In this document: piece after piece, positions 1 through 8,494 of the stretch
How positions within the stretch are numbered: the stretch's first letter is position 1
How the letters are laid out: each line of letters opens with the position of its first letter
NCBI GenBank assembly: GCA_021818865.1
Contig: JAKASX010000008.1
Location: 1 to 64,000, forward strand
Source of the DNA: Acidobacteriota bacterium
GTDB lineage: Bacteria > Acidobacteriota > Terriglobia > Acidiferrales > UBA7541
Length of the DNA stretch: 64,000 nt
Direction of reading: 5' to 3'
Made by a program: the position numbers and the translations under genes
The notes under the pieces: generated by a model
The model's input: only the letters and a program-made list of their open reading frames with translations
Databases searched by the model: none
What the model was told of the DNA's origin: nothing

Positions 1-250
1 ATCTTTACTTCGGCGACAAGGTATAGTACCTAAGCGTAACCAGGCGCTGCCGGCCTGGCCAGGCTAGTGGCTTGTCGTATATGCCTAAATACATGAGTGT
101 TACGCTATTTTCCCGTAGATGGAGTCCTCACTTGGGTGAGTAACCTTTTAATAAATCGCTTTCGTGATCGAGATTTGTTCCGCCTTGGCGAACCGAGCGC
201 AGGCTTCGGAGCGGACGCGGCGGAGGGGTTAGAATTCAAAGTGAGGGGTC
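1..250. other. AT-richer leader region with no gene
   Basis: I see no credible coding sequence here. The stretch is visibly richer in A and T than the following genes. It holds two small palindromes: AGGTA-tag-TACCT at 19-31 and the perfect 12-mer GCCTGGCCAGGC at 53-64. It presumably carries the promoter of the TPR gene starting at 251, but I could not pick convincing -35 and -10 boxes. Confidence 0.4.
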
Positions 251-1540
251 ATGGCCGCGAGACCGAAAAGCCGAAGCGGAAGGGCGAGCGCAGCGCGGGG
301 GTTGCCATTCGCGGCGCGCTTGCTGGCGGCCGTTTTCGCGGTTTCCCTTTTCCCGGTTTTCGCATACGCGGGCCAATCGGCCGCGGGCGAATCCCCAAGC
401 CAGGCGAAGACGCCGATTTTGCGCGTGACGCCAGGTGACGCGGCCACCGAGCGAGGATTCATCGCCTTCTACAACATGGAGTACGTGCCGGCGATCGCCG
501 ATTTTGAGGCGTCGCTCAACGCCCATCCAAACGATCCCTACGCGGTGAACCATCTGCTGGAAGGTGTGCTGTTTCAGGAGTTGCACCGGGAGGGGAAGCT
601 GGACGCGCAGCTTTACCTGAGCAACGAATTCGTGCACATGCAAAAGAAAGCGCCGGACCCGGAGGCGATCGCGCGGGTGAACGAATTGACTGAGCGCGCG
701 ACGAAACTGGAAGAAGCGGAACTCGCGCGCAATCCGAACGACGTAAGAGCGCTCTACGCGCGAAGCGTGACGCGCGGGCTCCGCGCGACGGAAGAAGCGC
801 TGGTTTCCAAGGAATGGTTTTCGGCTCTGCGCAGCGGGCTGGGGGCTTACAACGATTCAAAGCGCATTCTCGAACTTGATCCGAAATTCAGCGACGCGAA
901 GCTGGTGGTGGGAATTTACAACTACGTGGTGGGCAGCCTTTCCTGGCCAGTGAAAGTGGCGATGCTGCTGGTGGCGATTCACGGGAGCAGAACGAAAGGG
1001 CTGGAATTGATGAAACAAGCGGCCGACGGAGGCGGCGAGGCGAGCGTAGACGCGAAGACGGCGCTGGCGCTTTTTCTGGCGCGGGAACATCGCTACGGTC
1101 AGGCGCTCGTGCAGACCCGCTGGCTTTATGCCACGTTTCCGCACAATTTCCTTTACGGGCTTTCCGAAGCCGGATTGCTGAAGAGCGCGGACGAGATTCC
1201 GCAGGCGATGGAAGTCTATCGAAAACTGATTGCGCTCGGAAAAGTGGGCGAATTCGGCAGCCAGGACGTCGGGCCGGCGGGGTGGGGCCTGGGCTTGCTA
1301 TTGCGCTCGAAACAGGATTGGCGCGGCGCGGCGGAGGCTTTCGACACCGCGGCAACGCTGCCGCATACGTCGCCGGAACTGGTGGCACAGGCGCAACTGG
1401 CCGCGGGACAGATGTACGACCGCGCCGGCGACCGGGACCTGGCGGTTTCGCGGTACGAACGCGTGGTGGACGACTCGCAGGATCCGAAGTTGGTGAAACA
1501 GGCCAAGCACTGGCTAAACGAGCCGTACAACGGTGCGTAG
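251..1540 (+). CDS. exported tetratricopeptide-repeat protein
   Basis: The 429-residue product starts with a basic N-terminus and a hydrophobic stretch (about residues 22-40, ending near AYAG), consistent with a signal peptide, so it probably acts in the periplasm or at the outer membrane. The rest is helical with TPR-like units: around residues 70-95 (the AFYNMEYVPAIADFEASLNAHPNDPYA region), 190-215, and near the C-terminus where a repeat reads AAGQMYDRAGDRDLAVSRYERVV. TPR proteins serve as interaction scaffolds; no catalytic motif is visible. The ATG follows a GAGGGG stretch very closely (2 nt), so the start is reasonable but not certain. It converges on surE with a 27-nt gap. The exact partner is unknown. 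Confidence 0.75.
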   Translation: MAARPKSRSGRASAARGLPFAARLLAAVFAVSLFPVFAYAGQSAAGESPSQAKTPILRVTPGDAATERGFIAFYNMEYVPAIADFEASLNAHPNDPYAVNHLLEGVLFQELHREGKLDAQLYLSNEFVHMQKKAPDPEAIARVNELTERATKLEEAELARNPNDVRALYARSVTRGLRATEEALVSKEWFSALRSGLGAYNDSKRILELDPKFSDAKLVVGIYNYVVGSLSWPVKVAMLLVAIHGSRTKGLELMKQAADGGGEASVDAKTALALFLAREHRYGQALVQTRWLYATFPHNFLYGLSEAGLLKSADEIPQAMEVYRKLIALGKVGEFGSQDVGPAGWGLGLLLRSKQDWRGAAEAFDTAATLPHTSPELVAQAQLAAGQMYDRAGDRDLAVSRYERVVDDSQDPKLVKQAKHWLNEPYNGA

Positions 1541-1567
1541 TGAGCCTTTTCGCGGCGCGAACGGCGG

Positions 1568-2335
1568 TCAGCGCGCAGATTCTTTGAGCGCCGAGGCGAG
1601 CCGAACGGCCAGGTGAGACAGGTGATTGAGCGAGGGGACGTGGGTGCGCCGGACGTCGAGCGGCGTCACGGTCGCTTCGCCCAAGCGCAGCGCAGCGTAG
1701 TCGCTATCCGGCTCGACCGATTCCAGCACTTGGACTTCCTGCAGCCAGAAAATGGGGCCGCGCGGGCCGGTTTCCTCGCGCAAGACGTTGCGGGTGATTT
1801 TCTCCGATTGGCGCGTGAAGCGAATCCCTCCGTTCCACGATTCGGGAACGTTGACGTTGAGCAGTAGATTTTCCGGCAGCCCTTCCTCGAGAACCAAGCG
1901 GGCGAGTTCGCGGGCCAGCCGCGCGGACGGAGCCCAATCGCAGGCCGCGTTGCGCGTGGCGATCGAAACGGCGAAGGCAGGCACGCGGTTGACGGTGGCT
2001 TCGATCGCGGCGCCGACCGTTCCCGAATAATGGATGTTCTGGCCGATGTTCGCGCCCAGATTGATGCCGGAAACCACCAGGTCGGGCTTGCGATCGAGCA
2101 GCCGGTGCAGCGCGACGATCACCGCGTCGGCGGGCGTGCCGGCAACGGACCAGCGGCGATCACCCAGCGATTCGCATTCGACCGGGCGCCGCACGCTGAT
2201 CGAATGCGAGGCGCCGCTGCGCTCGCCCGAGGGAGCGACGACGGTCAATTCGCCGACCGATGCGAGCGCGTCGGCGAGCGCGGCGAGTCCCGCCGCGTGA
2301 ATGCCGTCGTCGTTGGTGAGCAGGATGTGGGGCAT
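1568..2335 (-). CDS. surE: 5'/3'-nucleotidase SurE
   Basis: This 255-residue protein matches the SurE family in length and motifs. The N-terminal ILLTNDDG carries the paired metal-binding aspartates, SGASHSIS the phosphate-binding serines, and SGINLGANIG the conserved asparagine motif. SurE is a metal-dependent phosphatase that removes phosphate from nucleoside 5'- and 3'-monophosphates in the cytoplasm and is linked to stationary-phase survival. The gene lies 56 nt downstream of tRNA-Pro, on the same strand as merR and der, so it may share a transcript with them. No strong Shine-Dalgarno sequence precedes the ATG. Confidence 0.96.
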   Translation of the reverse strand: MPHILLTNDDGIHAAGLAALADALASVGELTVVAPSGERSGASHSISVRRPVECESLGDRRWSVAGTPADAVIVALHRLLDRKPDLVVSGINLGANIGQNIHYSGTVGAAIEATVNRVPAFAVSIATRNAACDWAPSARLARELARLVLEEGLPENLLLNVNVPESWNGGIRFTRQSEKITRNVLREETGPRGPIFWLQEVQVLESVEPDSDYAALRLGEATVTPLDVRRTHVPSLNHLSHLAVRLASALKESAR

Positions 2336-2391
2336 CTTTAAATTTCTTGCGAGTGCGGATGCGTTTGGCTTCCTGGCTTACTCGAAAGAGA

Positions 2392-2468
2392 TGGTCGGGA
2401 CGACTGGATTTGAACCAGCGACCTCACGCACCCCAAGCGTGCGCGCTACCAGGCTGCGCCACGTCCCG
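2392..2468 (-). tRNA. tRNA-Pro (anticodon GGG)
   Basis: The minus strand folds as a 77-nt tRNA. The acceptor stem is CGGGACG paired with CGTCCCG, followed by discriminator A and an encoded CCA. The anticodon stem is CACGC/GCGTG around loop TTGGGGT, giving anticodon GGG. The T arm contains GGTTCAAATCC. The sequence closely resembles other bacterial proline tRNAs. It sits between merR and surE on the same strand, with short gaps on both sides. Confidence 0.97.
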
Positions 2469-2497
2469 ACGCGGAAACACGCGCAAAATCAAGCCTA

Positions 2498-2929
2498 TCA
2501 TTCGCTTTCGAGAAGCGTCAAGATGGCGCGGAGCTCTTCTTCCAGGTCCACCAGCATCTTGCGCGCCGCCGACGAGCCGGTCGGCAACACCGGCCCCGTG
2601 CCGGGCTCGGGCTGCACTTCCCCCGTGCCGCGAGATTCGAGGGCGCGGCGCGCTCCGGCGATCGTGAATCCCTGTTCGTAGAGCAGCCGTTTGATTTCGA
2701 AAACCATGTCCACGTCTTCGCGGCGATAGAGCCGGTGACCCTTCGGGCTCTTGTGCGGAGCGAGCATGGGGAATTCGGTTTCCCAGTAGCGCAGCACGAA
2801 AGCTTTCGTTCCGGTCAGGCGGCAGACCTCGCCGATGCGAAAGACCCTCGGCTGGTCCGCGGAAGCGGCTTCCGGCGATTCGCTGGGCTGCTGCTCGGGC
2901 TCGCCCGTTGGGAAGAGATCCTGAGTCAT
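2498..2929 (-). CDS. MerR-family transcriptional regulator
   Basis: The 143-residue protein has an acidic, disordered first 28 residues. These are followed by a MerR winged-helix domain (about 29-100) with the signature [21 protein letters not shown], then [32 protein letters not shown] short acidic C-terminal helix may mediate dimerisation. No cysteine-rich metal-sensing loop is present, so it is not a mercury or copper sensor of the classical type. It probably binds DNA as a dimer and realigns promoters with long spacers; the target is unknown. It lies 36 nt downstream of der and 30 nt upstream of tRNA-Pro on the same strand. Confidence 0.9.
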   Translation of the reverse strand: MTQDLFPTGEPEQQPSESPEAASADQPRVFRIGEVCRLTGTKAFVLRYWETEFPMLAPHKSPKGHRLYRREDVDMVFEIKRLLYEQGFTIAGARRALESRGTGEVQPEPGTGPVLPTGSSAARKMLVDLEEELRAILTLLESE

Positions 2930-2965
2930 GATTCGACCACTATCGCACGGCCGGACCGGGCGCTG

Positions 2966-4369
2966 TCAATCGGCGCGCGCGCGGCCGGGTTTGCCGCGGC
3001 GGCCGGCGGAGCGTTCCCGGAGGCGAATGATGAAGCGAATGGGCGAGCCGGTGAAATCGAAGGCTTCGCGGAGCTGGTTCTGCAGGTAGCGTTCGAAGCT
3101 GAAATGGATTCGGTGCGTTCCGCGAGTGAACAGTACGAAGGTCGGCGGATCGGCCGACGCCTGCGTCAGGTAGAGGATTTCGGGTGCTTGCGCGGCCGGT
3201 GCGCTCGATCGGCCGAGATCGGCCTGCGCGAGCCAGCGATTGAGTTCGGCAGTGGGAATGCGACGATGGCGCGCCTGGGCGACGCGATCAATGAGCGCGT
3301 AGAGGCGGCCGACGCCCTGGCCGGTAAGCGCGGAGAGGAAAACGATCGGTGCGTAGGCGACGAATCCGAGCCGCTTGTGGAGGATCTCTTCGTAATCGCG
3401 GCGCACTTTTCCCGGGTCGAATTTCTCGTCCTTTTTCTCTTTTTCATGCTGGGCGCGCGCGTGCTCGAGCGCCAGGTCCCATTTATTCATTACCACGATC
3501 AGCGAGCGGCCGGCCTCGTTGGCGTAGCCGGCGATCGAGGCGTCCTGCGCGGTGACGCCGACCGAGGCGTCGGCGAGGAGCAGCGCGATATCGGCGCGCT
3601 CGAGATGGCGGCGGGCCATCACCACGCTGAGCTTTTCCGCGGCGAGTTTTGTGCGCGCCTTGCGGCGAATCCCGGCGGTATCCACGAAGAAATAGGAACG
3701 GCCGTCGCGCTGGACGACAGTGTCGACGGCGTCGCGCGTGGTGCCGGCCTCGGCAGTGACGATCGAGCGCTCGGCTCCGACGAGGCGATTGAGCAAGGTG
3801 GATTTGCCGACGTTTGGCCGGCCGATGATGGCGATGCGCGGGCCGGGCATTTCCGCTTCCGGCGCGGATTCGGGAAATTCGCGCGTGATGTGGTCGAGCA
3901 GATCGTCCACGCCGATGCCATGCTCGGCGGAAATCGGGAAAACCGGCGCGCCCCATTCGTAAAAAGCGGAAGCGGCGGAAGCTTGCGCGCCCGAATCCAC
4001 TTTGTTCGCCGCCACGACGATCGGCTTGTTGAAGACGCGAAGCCGGCGCGCCAGTTCGGCATCGGTGGGAGTGGGGCCGGTGCGGCTGTCGGCGACCAGG
4101 ATGATGAAATCGGCTTCGCGGAGCGCGATTTCGGCCTGGCGGAAAATTTCGCCGGGAATGCCGGCTCGTTCGTCCGGCAAAAGGCCGCCCGTATCCACCA
4201 CGGCGAACGCGCGGCCGTTCCATTCGGCGTTGCCGTAGATGCGATCGCGTGTGATTCCCGGCTCGTCGGTGACGATCGAACGGCGGCGTCCGACCAGACG
4301 GTTGAACAGCGTGGATTTGCCGACGTTTGGCCGGCCGACGATGGCGACGAGTGGCATGCGTTTGTCCAT
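2966..4369 (-). CDS. der: ribosome biogenesis GTPase Der (EngA)
   Basis: The 467-residue protein has the tandem GTPase layout unique to Der. Both halves carry the P-loop GRPNVGKST (near residues 12-20 and 185-193), each with its DTGG or DTAG switch motif and an NK(V/W)D specificity motif. A C-terminal KH-like domain follows, ending in a basic tail. Der assists maturation of the 50S ribosomal subunit. M1 and M5 are both possible starts. The gene is transcribed divergently from the helicase gene across a gap of about 100 nt. Confidence 0.97.
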   Translation of the reverse strand: MDKRMPLVAIVGRPNVGKSTLFNRLVGRRRSIVTDEPGITRDRIYGNAEWNGRAFAVVDTGGLLPDERAGIPGEIFRQAEIALREADFIILVADSRTGPTPTDAELARRLRVFNKPIVVAANKVDSGAQASAASAFYEWGAPVFPISAEHGIGVDDLLDHITREFPESAPEAEMPGPRIAIIGRPNVGKSTLLNRLVGAERSIVTAEAGTTRDAVDTVVQRDGRSYFFVDTAGIRRKARTKLAAEKLSVVMARRHLERADIALLLADASVGVTAQDASIAGYANEAGRSLIVVMNKWDLALEHARAQHEKEKKDEKFDPGKVRRDYEEILHKRLGFVAYAPIVFLSALTGQGVGRLYALIDRVAQARHRRIPTAELNRWLAQADLGRSSAPAAQAPEILYLTQASADPPTFVLFTRGTHRIHFSFERYLQNQLREAFDFTGSPIRFIIRLRERSAGRRGKPGRARAD

Positions 4370-4422
4370 GGAATCGGTACGCGACGCCCACGGCCGCGAA
4401 ACCGGCGCGGGCAGGCGTTCTA

Positions 4423-4431
4423 TGCTATTTT
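4423..4431 (+). promoter_or_regulatory. possible extended -10 promoter for the helicase gene
   Basis: The motif TGcTATTTT (TG, one base, then a 4/6 match to TATAAT) lies 36 nt upstream of the chosen helicase ATG, in the divergent gap with der. No good -35 is visible, so this is only a candidate. Confidence 0.3.
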
Positions 4432-4467
4432 AGCCGCAAGCCGGCAACTGCGCCTGCCGGTCCGCCC

Positions 4468-6474
4468 ATGCCTTCATCGGACTCCTCGAACGACGTCGCC
4501 ACGCTCACGCTGCGGGAGATTTTCGGCCCTGGCGGCCTGCTCGAGCGCTGCCACGAAGGATACGAATTTCGGCCGTCGCAACTGGAGATGGCCGAGCGCG
4601 TGGAGCAGGCGTTTCAGAAGAAGCGCCATCTGATCGTCGAAGCCGGCACGGGCACCGGCAAGACGCTGGCGTACCTGGTGCCGGCGATCCGGAGCGGGAA
4701 AAGCGTGGTGATTTCGACGGCGACGAAATCGCTGCAGGAGCAGCTTTTTCAAAAGGATATTCCGTTTTTGCAGCGCTATTTCGCGCCGGCTCTCAAGGTC
4801 GCGGTGATGAAGGGGCGCGGGAATTTTCTGTGCCGGCAGAAGTTGCATCAGATGGGCCAGCATGCGCTCCTGAAGGGCCTGGACGAAGTGGATTGGCTGG
4901 AGCGCATCCGGCGCTGGGAGCGGGAAACGGAATCGGGCGACCGGGCCGAGCTGGATTTTTTGCCGGACGATTCGGATTTGTGGCCGCGGCTCGACGCGCG
5001 GAGCGAAACGTGCACCGGCCAGAAATGCCCCGATTTCAGCCGCTGCTTCATCACGTGGATGCACCAGCGAGCGCACGAAGCGGACCTGGTGATCGTGAAC
5101 CATCACCTGTTTTTCGCCGATCTGGCGATTCGCCAGGAGGATTTCGGCTCGATCCTGCCCGAATACGGCGCGGTGATTTTCGACGAAGCGCACGAGATCG
5201 AGGACGTTTCGAGCGAATATTTCGGTCGGCAGATTTCGAATTACCGTTTCGAGGATCTGGCGCGCGACACCGAGCAGGCAATTCGCTTGAGCGCGGCGGG
5301 ATCGCCCGAACTGCTGCGCGGTCTGGGCCGCGTGCGGGAAAACGCCAGGGAATTTTTCGCCGGTTTTTCCGAGCGGGAGGGGCGATTCGCCTTTGAGGCG
5401 GCCGAGCGCGCGCGCTTTCTGGAAAGCCATCGGGAAGCGTACAGCGGGCTCACGGGGGCGCTGCGGCGACTGGAAACGGAGCTTGCGGCGGTGAAAGGGC
5501 GTCCGGAAGAGTTGCTGGCGATGGCGCGGCGAACGGCGGAACTGCGCGGAGAACTGGCGTTTTTGGTGGAAACCGACCAGCGGGGATTCGTCTATTGGTA
5601 CGAGAGGCGCGGCAAGGGCATTTTTCTGGCGGCAACGCCGATCGACGTGAGCGCCATTCTCCGCGAAAGGCTGTTCGAGACGTTCGAAACGGTGGTTCTG
5701 ACCTCGGCGACGCTGGCGGTCGGAGGGCAATTCGACTACGTGAAGCAGCGTCTGGGCGTGGCCGTGGCCGAGGAAAGAGTGTTGGCGCAGGAATTCGATT
5801 ACCAGAGCCAGGCGCTGCTGTATGTGCCGCCGAACCTGCCCGACGTGAGGGATCCGGGGTTTTTGGACCGCGCGTGCGATGAAATCGAGCGGGTGCTGGC
5901 GATCACGCGCGGGCGGGCGTTTTGCTTGTTTACCAGCTACGCGCAGATGCGCGAAGCGTACGAGCGGCTTTCCTCGCGGCTCGAGTACCCGCTGCTGTTG
6001 CAAGGGCGCGGGCCGCGTTCGGCGCTGCTCGACCGTTTCCGTTCGACGCCGGGAGCGGTGCTTTTCGCGACGTCGAGCTTCTGGCAGGGCGTGGACGTGC
6101 CTGGCGACCAGCTTTCCTGCGTGATCGTGGACCGGCTGCCGTTCGCGGTGCCGAGCGATCCGGTGGTCGCGGCGCGGATGCGCTCGCTGGCCGAGGACGG
6201 GCGGAACGCGTTTGTGGAATACCAGGTGCCGGAGGCGGTGCTTTCGCTGAAACAGGGCTTTGGACGGCTGGTGAGATCGCGCAGCGACCGCGGCGTGCTG
6301 GTGATCCTGGACAACCGGATTCAGCGCAAGGCCTATGGTAGAATTTTCTTGGAATCGCTGCCCGACTACCGGACCACGCACGAACTGACAGAAGTGGAAG
6401 CTTTCATGAAGGGCGGCGCGTCGAAACGGGTGGGAAAAGGCGCGGCCAGATCCGCCGAAATCAGCGATGTTTGA
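4468..6474 (+). CDS. ATP-dependent DNA helicase, DinG/XPD family with Fe-S cluster
   Basis: From ATG 4468 the product has 668 residues. It begins near the Q-motif-like YEFRPSQLEMAE, followed by Walker A AGTGTGKT (about residues 58-65) and the DEAH box (FDEAHE). Four cysteines at 122, 182, 187 and 193 are spaced as in the 4Fe-4S domain of XPD/DinG helicases. C-terminal motifs include SFWQGVDVPG and QGFGRLVRS. These superfamily 2 enzymes unwind DNA 5' to 3' and act on R-loops, D-loops and damaged DNA. I chose this ATG because the family N-terminus begins here; codons further upstream run into the divergent der gene. The stop overlaps queD by 8 nt. Confidence 0.93.
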   Translation: MPSSDSSNDVATLTLREIFGPGGLLERCHEGYEFRPSQLEMAERVEQAFQKKRHLIVEAGTGTGKTLAYLVPAIRSGKSVVISTATKSLQEQLFQKDIPFLQRYFAPALKVAVMKGRGNFLCRQKLHQMGQHALLKGLDEVDWLERIRRWERETESGDRAELDFLPDDSDLWPRLDARSETCTGQKCPDFSRCFITWMHQRAHEADLVIVNHHLFFADLAIRQEDFGSILPEYGAVIFDEAHEIEDVSSEYFGRQISNYRFEDLARDTEQAIRLSAAGSPELLRGLGRVRENAREFFAGFSEREGRFAFEAAERARFLESHREAYSGLTGALRRLETELAAVKGRPEELLAMARRTAELRGELAFLVETDQRGFVYWYERRGKGIFLAATPIDVSAILRERLFETFETVVLTSATLAVGGQFDYVKQRLGVAVAEERVLAQEFDYQSQALLYVPPNLPDVRDPGFLDRACDEIERVLAITRGRAFCLFTSYAQMREAYERLSSRLEYPLLLQGRGPRSALLDRFRSTPGAVLFATSSFWQGVDVPGDQLSCVIVDRLPFAVPSDPVVAARMRSLAEDGRNAFVEYQVPEAVLSLKQGFGRLVRSRSDRGVLVILDNRIQRKAYGRIFLESLPDYRTTHELTEVEAFMKGGASKRVGKGAARSAEISDV

Positions 6475-6874
6475 AATTTACGTCGAAGGAAGCTTTTCCG
6501 CCGGACATGCCCTGCGCGGCTACAAGGGCAAGTGCGAAAATCTGCACGGCCACAACTACAAGGTCCGGCTGACGCTGTCCGGTCACGGCCTGGACGATGC
6601 CGGCTTGCTGTGCGATTTCGTGGTGCTGAAACAGGCGATGCGCGAGGTAATGGCATCGCTCGACCACAAGTATTTGAACGACGAGGCGCCTTTCGACAAG
6701 ATCAACCCATCGGCGGAAAATCTGGCGAAGTATTTTTACGATCAGGCCTCGGAACGCCTGCCCGAGAATGGCGCCGGGCTGCGGCTTTCGAGCGTGACCG
6801 TTTGGGAAACGGATACGACCGCGGCGACCTACCGCCCGGACGGGTTCGCGGCGCGCTCCGATTCTTCGCGATGA
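6467..6874 (+). CDS. queD: 6-carboxy-5,6,7,8-tetrahydropterin synthase QueD
   Basis: The 135-residue protein has the PTPS/QueD fold signatures. FSAGHAL and ENLHGHNY supply the three zinc-binding histidines, GKCENLHG the catalytic cysteine, and DHKYLND and VWETDT are conserved. QueD converts 7,8-dihydroneopterin triphosphate to 6-carboxytetrahydropterin, an early step towards preQ0 and queuosine. The ATG overlaps the last codons of the helicase gene, so translation is probably coupled. It opens a cluster with queE and queC. Confidence 0.96.
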   Translation: MFEIYVEGSFSAGHALRGYKGKCENLHGHNYKVRLTLSGHGLDDAGLLCDFVVLKQAMREVMASLDHKYLNDEAPFDKINPSAENLAKYFYDQASERLPENGAGLRLSSVTVWETDTTAATYRPDGFAARSDSSR

Positions 6875-7056
6875 ATCGAGCCCTGCTCATCATCGGCGTG
6901 CCCGCCGTCATCGTGGCGGGCGTATACGCCGGGCTGCTGTGGGGCACCGGAGCGGGAGTGCTTGTGGCGGGTGGGATGACGTGCGCGATGATCGCGGCGT
7001 TGGTATTCGACCGCCGACGCCGGCAAACGGCCCCGCGGAGCGCAAGCCGGAACTGA
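6871..7056 (+). CDS. 61-residue predicted membrane protein between queD and queE
   Basis: ATG at 6871 overlaps the queD stop as ATGA. The frame encodes 61 residues with two hydrophobic segments (about 4-23, LLIIGVPAVIVAGVYAGLLW, and 27-46, including VLVAGGMTCAMIAALVF) and then a basic tail DRRRRQ. This is the pattern of a small two-span inner-membrane protein with the C-terminus in the cytoplasm. No Shine-Dalgarno sequence is visible, so coupling to queD is likely. I do not recognise the family. Gene position suggests, but does not prove, a link to deazaguanine metabolism. Confidence 0.6.
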   Translation: MNRALLIIGVPAVIVAGVYAGLLWGTGAGVLVAGGMTCAMIAALVFDRRRRQTAPRSASRN

Positions 7057-7070
7057 TTCGGAAAACATCC

Positions 7071-7748
7071 ATGGTCATCACCGAGATTTTCCGCTCGATT
7101 CAGGGCGAAAGCAGCCACGCGGGGCGTCCCTGCATCTTCGTGCGGCTCACCGGCTGCAACCTGCGTTGCCGCTGGTGCGACACGACGTATGCCTTTCACG
7201 GCGGCAGGCGCACCACGGTGGAAGAGGTGATGAGCGAGGTTCGCGAGCTTGCCGGGAGAAACGGATTTGGCGTTCGCCTGGTCGAAATTACCGGAGGCGA
7301 GCCGTTGCTGCAGCCCGACGCGGTGAAGCTGGCCGAGCGGCTGGTGGAAGAAGGTTTCGAGGTGCTCATCGAGACGAGCGGGGAACGTTTCGTGGGCAAC
7401 CTGCCGGCCGCGGTGGTGAAAATCGTGGACGTGAAATGCCCGGATTCGGGCGAAGGCGGAACGTTCAACCTGGCGAACCTCGGCGCGATGGACCGCAAGG
7501 ACGAATGCAAATTCGTGATCGCGAGCCGGCGCGATTACGAATTCGCCCGCGATTTTCTGCGCGAGCATAGGCTGGAACAACGCGTGGGCCAGGTGCTTTT
7601 TTCGCCGGTGCAGGCGGACCCGGAAGGTGCGTGGGAGGGCCTGGAACCGAGGTTGCTGGCGGAATGGATTCTGGAGGACCGTCTGCCGGTGCGGTTCGGG
7701 TACCAGATGCACAAACTGATCTGGGACCCGGCAGCCCGAGGGGTTTAG
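7071..7748 (+). CDS. queE: 7-carboxy-7-deazaguanine synthase QueE
   Basis: The 225-residue product begins MVITEIFRSIQGES, typical of QueE, and carries the radical-SAM cysteines in GCNLRCRWCDT (CxxxCxxC). The glycine-rich SAM motif TGGEPLLQ and a C-terminal QMHKLIW follow. QueE rearranges 6-carboxytetrahydropterin to 7-carboxy-7-deazaguanine. I chose ATG 7071 because it gives the family N-terminus; sequence further upstream overlaps the small membrane gene. It is followed by queC after 24 nt. Confidence 0.96.
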   Translation: MVITEIFRSIQGESSHAGRPCIFVRLTGCNLRCRWCDTTYAFHGGRRTTVEEVMSEVRELAGRNGFGVRLVEITGGEPLLQPDAVKLAERLVEEGFEVLIETSGERFVGNLPAAVVKIVDVKCPDSGEGGTFNLANLGAMDRKDECKFVIASRRDYEFARDFLREHRLEQRVGQVLFSPVQADPEGAWEGLEPRLLAEWILEDRLPVRFGYQMHKLIWDPAARGV

Positions 7749-7772
7749 GCCGAATCAAAGCAAGAAAGGGCG

Positions 7773-8480
7773 ATGAGTCGCGACCTGGACAAAGCGGTGG
7801 TGCTGCTGAGCGGTGGCATGGATTCCTGCGTGACGGCGGCGATCGCGCAGCGCCGGCACCGGCTCGCGCTCGTTCACGTGAGCTACGGGCAGCGAACCGA
7901 GCGGCGCGAGCGGCAGGCCTTCAACGACATCGCGGATTTCTACGGCGTGCGGGAACGCCTGGTGGCGCGGCTGGATCATTTCCGGCAGATCGGCGGCTCG
8001 GCGCTGACGGACGCTTCGATTGCGGTGCCGGAATCGGGTTTGAGCGACGAAATTCCGGTCACCTACGTTCCCTTCCGCAACGCCCATTTCCTGGCGATCG
8101 CGGTGAGCTGGGCCGAGGTGATCGGCGCGAAGCGCGTCTTTATTGGCGCGGTCGCCGAGGATAGCTCGGGCTACCCGGATTGTCGGCCGGAGTATTATCG
8201 TGCTTTCGCCGAACTCGTCAGGCAAGGAACGCGGCCGGAAAGCGGGATCGAGATCGAGACGCCGGTGATCGAGATGAGCAAGGCCGAGATCGTGAAAGCG
8301 GGGATCGCGAGCGGGGCGCCGCTCGACCGCACCTGGTCCTGCTACCAATTGGAAGACGAAGCTTGCGGAGTGTGCGATAGCTGCCGGCTGCGCTTGCGGG
8401 CGTTCGCCCAGGCGGGCGTCACCGATCCCGTTCGCTATCGCACGCCGGCGGTTTCGGTTCACGGGATTCAAACGATTTGA
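7773..8480 (+). CDS. queC: 7-cyano-7-deazaguanine synthase QueC
   Basis: The 235-residue protein has the ATP-pyrophosphatase PP-loop VLLSGGMDS (residues 10-18). C-terminal zinc-binding cysteines lie in SCYQLEDEACGVCDSCRLR. QueC converts 7-carboxy-7-deazaguanine to preQ0 using ATP and ammonia. It closes the queD-(small protein)-queE-queC cluster, which supplies preQ0 for queuosine or for 7-deazaguanine DNA modification. No QueF or Tgt gene is in this window, so the final product cannot be told here. Confidence 0.96.
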   Translation: MSRDLDKAVVLLSGGMDSCVTAAIAQRRHRLALVHVSYGQRTERRERQAFNDIADFYGVRERLVARLDHFRQIGGSALTDASIAVPESGLSDEIPVTYVPFRNAHFLAIAVSWAEVIGAKRVFIGAVAEDSSGYPDCRPEYYRAFAELVRQGTRPESGIEIETPVIEMSKAEIVKAGIASGAPLDRTWSCYQLEDEACGVCDSCRLRLRAFAQAGVTDPVRYRTPAVSVHGIQTI

Positions 8481-8494
8481 GGGAGGCATTCGCC

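Noticed and set aside
2735-4633. Long plus-strand frame opposite der
   Set aside because: It is a frame opposite a certain gene in GC-rich DNA, has low-complexity composition and no recognisable domain.
4474-6381. 635-codon minus-strand frame opposite the helicase gene
   Set aside because: Antisense shadow of a gene with all helicase motifs; the translation is rich in R, H and Q with no motif.
6400-6470. preQ1 riboswitch ahead of queD
   Set aside because: queD overlaps the helicase gene, so there is no leader for a riboswitch.
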